Shown here piece by piece: positions 1 through 7,258 of a DNA stretch of 7,258 bases. The DNA lies in NCBI GenBank assembly GCA_020058145.1, contig JAGVEP010000475.1, forward strand, positions 1-7,258, written 5' to 3'. The translations under genes were made by a program, and so were the position numbers. This stretch comes from Phycisphaerae bacterium. Its GTDB lineage: Bacteria; Planctomycetota; Phycisphaerae; UBA1845; Fen-1342. A model generated the notes under the pieces. It was not told the DNA's origin and searched no databases. It worked only from the letters and a program-made list of their open reading frames with translations. The number at the start of each line of letters is the position of its first letter. Position 1 is the first letter of the stretch.

Positions 1-3776
<3,776 letters not shown>

Positions 3777-3781
3777 ACCCG

Positions 3782-4009
3782 TCTCCGCGCGTCGTGCGTG
3801 GCATGGAACTCGGGACGCGCCGCCGCCGTCACCCGCGGGCGGTGAATCGGAAACCCCGCGAGAACGCGGCTGGCGACCGGCAGCATCTCCTCGACCTCCA
3901 CGGCCGTGTGGATCGTCGGTTCCTTGGTCAACTGGAGGTCCCGATGGTAGCGGGACGGGAGCTTACCGGATACCCATTCCCGTTCCATCACACGGGCCCG
4001 CGGCAATCC
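3782..4009 (-). pseudogene. argH: Relic of argininosuccinate lyase (internal fragment of ArgH)
   Basis: This stretch between yjbQ and carB reads, in one frame, GKLPSRYHRDLQLTKEP, then VLAGFPIHRPRV and ARPEFHATHDA. This matches the part of argininosuccinate lyase about two thirds along the enzyme: the family's LP-x-x-Y-x-RDLQ-x-x-KE stretch, then a helix, then V-L-x-G-x-x-x-x-RPR. ArgH splits argininosuccinate into arginine and fumarate. Only about 65-75 residues of a roughly 460-residue enzyme remain. The first 300 or so residues, including the GSS-x-MP-x-K-x-NP catalytic loop, and the C-terminal part are absent, so it cannot be active as a lyase. The frame is intact with GC-rich third positions, so decay is recent or the piece is still translated. 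It could be read from ATG 4006 to a stop at 3743, overlapping the carB start in another frame, or it may simply be carB leader. The family assignment is fairly firm; pseudogene status is inferred. Confidence 0.62.
3783..3786 (-). promoter_or_regulatory. Ribosome binding site of carB
   Basis: On the minus strand GGAG lies six bases before the ATG at 3776. It fixes the start, which gives the usual short N-terminal lead (MPKAADIKRVL) into the first nucleotide-binding loop. The site lies at the very end of the ArgH-like relic. Confidence 0.7.
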
Positions 4010-4036
4010 CCGCGCGTCCGAAGCCCTCGCGGTACG

Positions 4037-4456
4037 CTATTCCCCGACGATCTGCACGACCACCTCCCGCTGGCGCGGACGCGTATCAAAATCCAGTAGC
4101 ACAATTTGCTGCCAGGTGCCGAGCGTCAGGCGTCCAGCCACCACGGGAACCGTCAGCGACGGCCCGAGCAACGCAGCCCGCACGTGCGCATGACCGTTAT
4201 CGTCGTTCCAGGTGGCCTCGTGCTGGTAGTTCGCGCCCTCCGGAGCCACCCGCTCGAAAAACGCCTTCAAATCGTGCGTCATCAGGCCCGGCTCGGCTTC
4301 GGTCGTGGTGAGCCCCGCGGTGGACCCGACCACGAAAACGACCAATAGCCCTTGCTGGATCCCAGACGCGCCCAGCACCCGCACCACCGGGGCGGTCACG
4401 TCCACAATCTGCGTGTTTCCCTGCGTCGCAATCTGGAACCGATCCGCGTGTGTCAT
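4037..4456 (-). CDS. yjbQ: YjbQ/UPF0047 family protein (secondary thiamine-phosphate synthase)
   Basis: This 139-residue protein has normal full length for the YjbQ (UPF0047) family, small cytoplasmic proteins for which a weak thiamine-phosphate synthase side activity has been reported; the true physiological role is uncertain. Family marks are GSTAGLTTTEAEPGL (44-58), the metal- or ligand-site stretch HEATWNDDNGHAHVRAALLG (79-98), PSLTVPVVAGRL (99-110), LGTWQQIVLLDFD (112-124) and the terminal RPRQREVVVQIVGE. The GST-A-x-L-TT form, in place of the HTTA form of the E. coli type, resembles the archaeal and other bacterial branch as I remember it. The ATG at 4456 has GGAGG eight bases upstream. 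The gene is divergent from the PAS-LuxR gene and lies upstream of carB on the same strand with a 260-bp gap holding the ArgH relic. No thiamine genes are nearby. Confidence 0.94.
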   Translation of the reverse strand: MTHADRFQIATQGNTQIVDVTAPVVRVLGASGIQQGLLVVFVVGSTAGLTTTEAEPGLMTHDLKAFFERVAPEGANYQHEATWNDDNGHAHVRAALLGPSLTVPVVAGRLTLGTWQQIVLLDFDTRPRQREVVVQIVGE

Positions 4457-4464
4457 CAGCGCGT

Positions 4465-4469
4465 CCTCC
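4465..4469 (-). promoter_or_regulatory. Ribosome binding site of yjbQ
   Basis: GGAGG on the minus strand, eight bases before the ATG at 4456, is a strong Shine-Dalgarno match and fixes the start. Confidence 0.75.
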
Positions 4470-4525
4470 AGGCGGCCAGCGTGACCGCCGGTTGCTGTTA
4501 GCGGAGCGCGGCCACGCCGCGCGGA

Positions 4526-4555
4526 ATTATCGCGCGCGCATTACGGAACGCTCAA
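4526..4555 (-). promoter_or_regulatory. Possible sigma-70-type promoter of yjbQ
   Basis: Read on the minus strand, TTGAGC (4555-4550, four of six matches to TTGACA) is followed after 18 bases by GATAAT (4531-4526, five of six matches to TATAAT). This places a transcript start roughly 60 bases before the yjbQ ATG. The match is by eye only, and planctomycete promoters are poorly characterised. Confidence 0.35.
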
Positions 4556-4569
4556 CAGGAGAATATAAT
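4541..4569 (+). promoter_or_regulatory. Possible promoter of the PAS-LuxR gene (perfect -10, weak -35)
   Basis: A perfect TATAAT stands at 4564-4569 in otherwise GC-rich DNA. The hexamer 17 bases upstream (TTACGG, 4541-4546) barely matches a -35 box, so an activator might be needed if this is a real promoter. It would start transcription near 4576, before either proposed start codon of the regulator. It overlaps the proposed yjbQ promoter on the other strand, so the two genes could compete for polymerase. Confidence 0.4.
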
Positions 4570-4594
4570 CCGTATTACTTGGCGCACATGAGGA

Positions 4595-5275
4595 ATGCGG
4601 GCCGGCCGGATTGCGGAGTTCGAAATAGTGCCACGCTTCAGTCGCTCGAATGGCGAGTGCCCCGACGATTGCCTGATTGTCCAGGCCGTGGCGGGCCTGT
4701 CCGTCGGCTTGGTGCTGGCGGATGCACACGCCAAAGTCCTGTGGCTCAACCGGGCAGCCGAAAGGCTGCTGGGCGCGGAGCCCGCGGCGCAGGTGGGTCA
4801 TCCGCTCGAACACGCCCTCAAGGACACGGGGCTGTCCGCGTTCTGGCACGACGCGCTGCGCAGCGCGGAGGATTCCTACGGGGAACTGTCCGTCAAGTGG
4901 CCGCGCGAAATGGAGCTGCGCCTCAGCGTGACCCGCTGCCAGGATCCCCGCGGCCAGTCCATCGGCCGCGCGCTGCTGATCTACGACGTGACGGTGGAAC
5001 GGACCGTCCAAGTCAAGTTGTCACAGGCGGTCGCTACCCGTCTGTTGGCGCTGACCAGCGGACACATGCCGCCGGAGCCGGTCGCGAGCTTGACCCACCA
5101 GGAGTTGCGTATTCTGCGTTTGGTCGGACGGGGTTTCGGAAACGACGAAATCGCGTTGGAGACCAAGATCTCCGCGTCGACCGTGCGTTCGCACCTCAAG
5201 AGCTTGTATCGCAAGCTCAACCTCGGTTCCCGCTCCGAGGCGGTCAGCTTCGCCGTGCGGAACCACCTCGTTTAG
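4595..5275 (+). CDS. PAS domain - LuxR-type HTH transcriptional regulator
   Basis: This 226-residue cytoplasmic regulator has two parts. Residues about 28-133 look like a PAS fold: AGLSVGLVLADAHAKVLWLN, then RAAERLLG, and a closing ALLIYDVTVERT strand like that before the helix of NtrB/PhoR-type PAS sensors. A helical linker (about 134-160) follows. Residues about 166-226 are a LuxR/GerE DNA-binding domain: LTHQELRILRLVGRGFGNDE, IALETKISASTVRSHLKSLY and RKLNLGSRSEAV. There is no phosphoacceptor receiver domain, no kinase domain and no membrane segment, so it is probably a one-component sensor; the ligand or cofactor cannot be told from sequence. The ATG at 4595 has AGGA directly against it, which is too close. 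A GTG at 4628 in the same frame has GGAG nine bases upstream and would shorten the protein by 11 poorly conserved residues. Targets are unknown; divergent yjbQ is the obvious candidate. Confidence 0.87.
   Translation: MRAGRIAEFEIVPRFSRSNGECPDDCLIVQAVAGLSVGLVLADAHAKVLWLNRAAERLLGAEPAAQVGHPLEHALKDTGLSAFWHDALRSAEDSYGELSVKWPREMELRLSVTRCQDPRGQSIGRALLIYDVTVERTVQVKLSQAVATRLLALTSGHMPPEPVASLTHQELRILRLVGRGFGNDEIALETKISASTVRSHLKSLYRKLNLGSRSEAVSFAVRNHLV
4615..4618 (+). promoter_or_regulatory. Ribosome binding site favouring a GTG start at 4628
   Basis: GGAG nine bases before an in-frame GTG (4628-4630) has much better spacing than anything before the ATG at 4595. It makes the GTG a serious alternative start for the PAS-LuxR regulator. 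Confidence 0.45.
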
Positions 5276-5284
5276 CGCGCATCC

Positions 5285-5341
5285 GCCGGCGGGCGAGACG
5301 CCCACACCACCCGGCCGGCGGGCGAGACGCCCACACCACCC
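5285..5341. repeat. Two tandem copies of a 28-bp GC-rich repeat with hairpin core
   Basis: The same 28 bases occur at 5285-5312 and 5314-5341, separated by one base. Each copy starts GCCGGCGGGCG and contains GGGCG-AGA-CGCCC, a five-base-pair stem with a three-base loop (5291-5303 and 5320-5332), then ACACCACCC. The repeat sits between the converging ends of the PAS-LuxR gene (stop 5275) and the small membrane protein gene (stop 5353). It could end transcription from both sides, but there is no T-run. Its core GGCGAGACGCC recurs, on the other strand, at 7201-7211. Confidence 0.85.
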
Positions 5342-5352
5342 ACACAAACCCC

Positions 5353-5502
5353 TCAACGGGCCGGGTATTTCACGGCCAGCCAGATCAAGAAGCCGAACCA
5401 GATGGCAAAAACGACGAGCAACGTGGCCAGGGGCCACGCCGCGCGGCGCGGGTGTACACCGTAGGGCGCGTGGGGCGCTGTGTCGTGTTCCGCGGTGGTC
5501 AT
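5353..5502 (-). CDS. Small single-pass membrane protein, 49 residues
   Basis: This short gene starts with ATG at 5502 and ends with TGA at 5353-5355. The protein has a polar, His- and Pro-rich N-terminus (MTTAEHDTAPHAPYGVHPRR), one hydrophobic helix at about residues 22-44 (AAWPLATLLV then VFAIWFGFLIWLAV) and a short KYPAR tail. The two arginines just before the helix suggest the N-terminus faces the cytoplasm. AAGGAC lies nine bases before the ATG. The gene begins 29 bases after the AI-2E transporter stop, on the same strand, so it is probably the last gene of that operon. I do not recognise the family. The size and single helix recall small accessory subunits of membrane complexes such as cytochrome oxidases, but no sequence motif proves it. 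Confidence 0.72.
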   Translation of the reverse strand: MTTAEHDTAPHAPYGVHPRRAAWPLATLLVVFAIWFGFLIWLAVKYPAR

Positions 5503-5510
5503 GGGCCGCA

Positions 5511-5516
5511 GTCCTT
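5511..5516 (-). promoter_or_regulatory. Ribosome binding site of the 49-residue membrane protein
   Basis: AAGGAC on the minus strand lies nine bases before the ATG at 5502, in the 29-base gap after the transporter gene. It is the main evidence, with the hydrophobic helix, that the small reading frame is real. Confidence 0.6.
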
Positions 5517-5531
5517 AAGCTCGCCCGACCG

Positions 5532-6674
5532 CTACGGCGACCGGCCCGCCAGGCGGCGCAGCTCGGGCAGCACCAGTTCGGCAGCCAGCGTCCGCAGCGT
5601 ACTGGCGACGGGGACCGCCAGCAACAGGCCGAGCAGCCCGCCCAGTTCTGCGCCGATCAGCAGCACCACGACGATCACCAGGGGGTGCAGGCCGGACGAG
5701 TGTCCCAGGATGGCCGGGCTGAGCACGAACGTATCCAGCGCTTGGACGGCCAGGTACATGCCCATCGTGAGGATGAGCGGCCAAAACCAGGGGTCACCGG
5801 TCTCCATGGCGCCGAGATAGGTGGCCAGCAGCGCCGGCGGAAGGGCGAGCAGTGCCAGAAACGGCACCAGGTTGAGTACGCCGGTGAGGACGCCGAGCGG
5901 CACGCTGTACGGCACGCCCACGAGCGTCCAGCCCAGGCTCGTCAGTCCCCCGACGATCAGACAGATGATCAACCGGCCGCGAAAGAAGTTGGCGATGGCA
6001 CTATCGACCGTCGTCACGACGTGTACGATCTGTTCCCGGTAGGCCGCCGGCAGGAAATCCCGCAGCAGCCGCACGCCGTCGTTGAAACGCCACAGGAAGT
6101 AGAACGTGAAGAGCGGGATCAGCACGAGCAGCGACAAGGCACCAACCACGCTTGCCAGCGTCGAGCTGAGGTAATTGAGTGCGGCGCGGGCGGCGCCGAC
6201 GCCGTGCTCCTGTAGGAGCGGTGCGACCCAGTCCCACCAATCGTTCGCCACGGCTGGGCTGGTCGTAGGCATGCTGGCGGTTGCACCAGCATCTTCGGGC
6301 GCCGGAGTGTGTACGCGGTCGCTGGCCAGGTTGACCCAATGGCCGATGGTTTGCACATACCTGGGAATACGGCCCTGGAGCTGCATCAGTTGTGCGGCGG
6401 TCTTGCCAGCCAGGTAGAACCCCCCGCCCAGCAGGACTGCTCCGAGCAGCGCAAACGCCACGATGACGCTGGTCAGCCGCGGCACGCGTCGCACGCGCTC
6501 CAGCCACGTGACCGCCGGGTTGAGCACATACGCGATCGCCGCCGCCACGAGCAACGGCGTGAAGACCACGCGCAGACGGAGCGTGACCCAGCAGAGCAGG
6601 GCGAGCCCCGCCAGCAGCCCCAGGAAGCGTGTCCAGCGGCGCAGCGGTTCCGAGAGCTGCGGGAGATAGTCCAT
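5532..6674 (-). CDS. AI-2E/PerM-family membrane transporter
   Basis: This 380-residue inner-membrane protein belongs to the AI-2E transporter (PerM/YdiK/TqsA) family. Members have been linked to export of autoinducer-2 and, in other cases, to sodium/proton exchange, so the substrate is not known from sequence. The layout is typical: hydrophobic helices at about 16-34, 37-52 and 68-90, a soluble segment (about 91-170), then helices at about 172-195, 232-252, 256-283, 295-318 and 328-357. Family marks are LIPLFTFYFLWRFNDGV (185-201), FFRGRLIICLIVGGLTSLGW (230-249), GVPYSVPLGVLTGVLNLVPF (253-272) and HPLVIVVVLLIGAELGGLLG (330-349), then LLLAVPVAS. The soluble segment has a low-complexity Pro/Ala/Thr stretch (about 123-143). 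The ATG at 6674 shares one base with the TGA of the preceding gene (TGATG), implying coupled translation; AGGA lies 12 bases upstream. Confidence 0.93.
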   Translation of the reverse strand: MDYLPQLSEPLRRWTRFLGLLAGLALLCWVTLRLRVVFTPLLVAAAIAYVLNPAVTWLERVRRVPRLTSVIVAFALLGAVLLGGGFYLAGKTAAQLMQLQGRIPRYVQTIGHWVNLASDRVHTPAPEDAGATASMPTTSPAVANDWWDWVAPLLQEHGVGAARAALNYLSSTLASVVGALSLLVLIPLFTFYFLWRFNDGVRLLRDFLPAAYREQIVHVVTTVDSAIANFFRGRLIICLIVGGLTSLGWTLVGVPYSVPLGVLTGVLNLVPFLALLALPPALLATYLGAMETGDPWFWPLILTMGMYLAVQALDTFVLSPAILGHSSGLHPLVIVVVLLIGAELGGLLGLLLAVPVASTLRTLAAELVLPELRRLAGRSP

Positions 6675-7141
6675 CAGTCCACTGTTTCCTGCGTGTCGCC
6701 GTCCACTTCTGGGTCGGACGGGGCGCTGCTGGTGCGAGAATCCGTTCTCGCACCCACCTGGATGGAATAGGCGTCGAACGCCGTGTCGAAAGCGTACACG
6801 TCGTCGAAGTCGGTGATGTCGTCCGAGTCTTGCTTACCCATCAGCCCGATTTCGATCATCAAGTAGACCATCTCGCCGAAGTCGCGCGTCCGGCGGATGT
6901 TCCAATGCCTCAGGACCTCCCGTGTCAGTCTTCCCCATTGCCGCCCCGCGAGGATGCGCAGCGCGTGGGCGAGCTGCTGCCCGGTCACGTGACGGCCACG
7001 GCCCCGCCTGTGTTGCTCATGACCCCGCCGAACGCGCGTCGCTAATTCGAGTCCCCGCTGGAGGAACTCGAACGCTTCGGGCGGATAGCGGCCGTCCGCT
7101 CGCACCGCACGTTCGAACTGCGTCATCAATTTCGCGTCCAT
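6674..7141 (-). CDS. Minf_1886-type conserved hypothetical protein
   Basis: This 155-residue protein matches a family of unknown function known from planctomycetes and Verrucomicrobia (Minf_1886 type). Visible marks are FERAVRADGRYPPEAFEFLQ (9-28), the basic stretch leading to GRHVTGQQLAHALR (49-62), REVLRHWNIRRTRDFGEMVY (74-93), IEIGLMGKQDSDDITDFDDV (96-115) and YAFDTAFDA (116-124). It has no signal peptide or membrane helix, so it is probably cytoplasmic. The tail after about residue 127 is not part of the conserved core; it carries the residues encoded by a perfect inverted repeat and a run of acidic and Ser/Thr residues. The start at 7141 has only GGAG 13 bases away, so Met6 (7126) is a possible alternative. 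It is the first gene of the operon with the AI-2E-type transporter and overlaps it by one base. Confidence 0.88.
   Translation of the reverse strand: MDAKLMTQFERAVRADGRYPPEAFEFLQRGLELATRVRRGHEQHRRGRGRHVTGQQLAHALRILAGRQWGRLTREVLRHWNIRRTRDFGEMVYLMIEIGLMGKQDSDDITDFDDVYAFDTAFDAYSIQVGARTDSRTSSAPSDPEVDGDTQETVD
6731..6754. repeat. Perfect 10-bp inverted repeat (hairpin) inside the Minf_1886-type gene
   Basis: GGTGCGAGAA (6731-6740) is followed by a four-base loop TCCG and the exact reverse complement TTCTCGCACC (6745-6754). The 24 bases make up exactly eight codons (residues 130-137, GARTDSRT) in the variable tail of the Minf_1886-type protein, so the frame is not disturbed. It lies about 55 bases before the transporter start codon. 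Confidence 0.85.
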
Positions 7142-7258
7142 AGCGTCCGCTAATCTCCGGCCGGGGTGTTCGGGGCCGCGGTTGGCGGCGGGGGAGCATC
7201 GGCGTCTCGCCGGTGGGAACCGCGGTGCCGACGTCCACGGCGCCGCCGCGGGGGTGGC
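7142..7258. other. Edge region without a confident gene; one copy of the hairpin core
   Basis: The last 117 bases precede the Minf_1886-type gene. At 7201-7211 lies GGCGTCTCGCC, the reverse complement of the GGCGAGACGCC core of the repeat at 5285-5341; with 7200 and 7212 it forms a five-base-pair stem around TCT. All three minus-strand frames are open over most of the stretch because of high GC. One frame ends at a stop at 7150-7152 with a Pro/Ala-rich tail (APPPPTAAPNTPAGD) and could be the end of an upstream minus-strand gene, but nothing else supports this. No promoter can be named. Confidence 0.4.

Noticed and set aside
4510..4525. A 15-base match (GGCCACGCCGCGCGG) also found near 5431-5446
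   Set aside because: Both copies are low-complexity GC-rich sequence, one within a coding region; a chance match is plausible and no structure surrounds it.
5285..5341. CRISPR array
   Set aside because: Only two copies with a one-base gap, so there are no spacers, and no cas genes are nearby.
4450..5820. A 456-codon plus-strand frame spanning the regulator, the repeat and the transporter's end
   Set aside because: It crosses the convincing PAS-LuxR gene in another frame and the opposite-strand transporter, and its Arg/Gly/Pro-rich product shows no family.
6001..6753. Minus-strand 250-codon frame overlapping the transporter and Minf_1886-type genes
   Set aside because: It is a shifted-frame shadow; the membrane-helix pattern and family motifs lie in the other frame.
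7017..7238. Minus-strand frame with an N-terminus reading VGTAVPTGETPMLP
   Set aside because: The peptide comes from the GC-rich repeat core at 7201-7211 and the rest runs in the wrong frame through the Minf_1886-type gene.

Overview
This high-GC bacterial window most likely comes from a planctomycete or another member of the PVC group. The strongest taxonomic hint is the gene at 6674-7141 (minus), which reads as the Minf_1886-type conserved hypothetical protein that is characteristic of planctomycetes and Verrucomicrobia. The assignment rests on recognising families from translated sequence; no database search was run.

Layout from left to right. The first 3776 bases are one uninterrupted minus-strand reading frame for the large subunit of carbamoyl-phosphate synthase (carB). 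Its 3' end lies beyond the left edge, and it is clearly longer than the E. coli enzyme because of several inserted segments. Just upstream of the carB start, in 3782-4009 (minus), is a short in-frame piece of argininosuccinate lyase (ArgH), apparently a gene relic. Next on the same strand is a YjbQ/UPF0047 gene (4037-4456). A 138-bp region then separates yjbQ from a divergent plus-strand gene (4595-5275) encoding a PAS sensor domain joined to a LuxR-type DNA-binding domain. Promoter-like sequences can be read on both strands of that region.

After the regulator comes a 28-bp repeat present twice, each copy with a small hairpin core. A compact minus-strand operon follows, given here in transcription order: the Minf_1886-type gene (6674-7141), an AI-2E/PerM-family membrane transporter (5532-6674, overlapping the previous stop by one base), and a 49-residue single-pass membrane protein (5353-5502). 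The last 117 bases hold no confident gene but contain another copy of the hairpin core.

How the genes relate: CarB supplies carbamoyl phosphate for pyrimidines and arginine, and an ArgH scrap beside it suggests this was once a larger arginine-related cluster. YjbQ and the PAS-LuxR regulator share a divergent control region, so they may be co-regulated. The right-hand operon links a PVC-lineage protein of unknown function with a membrane exporter and a mini membrane protein. I see no tRNA, rRNA, CRISPR array, transposase or phage gene. The less explained signals are the ArgH relic, the repeated GGCGAGACGCC hairpin core between genes, and a perfect 10-bp inverted repeat inside the Minf_1886-type gene.
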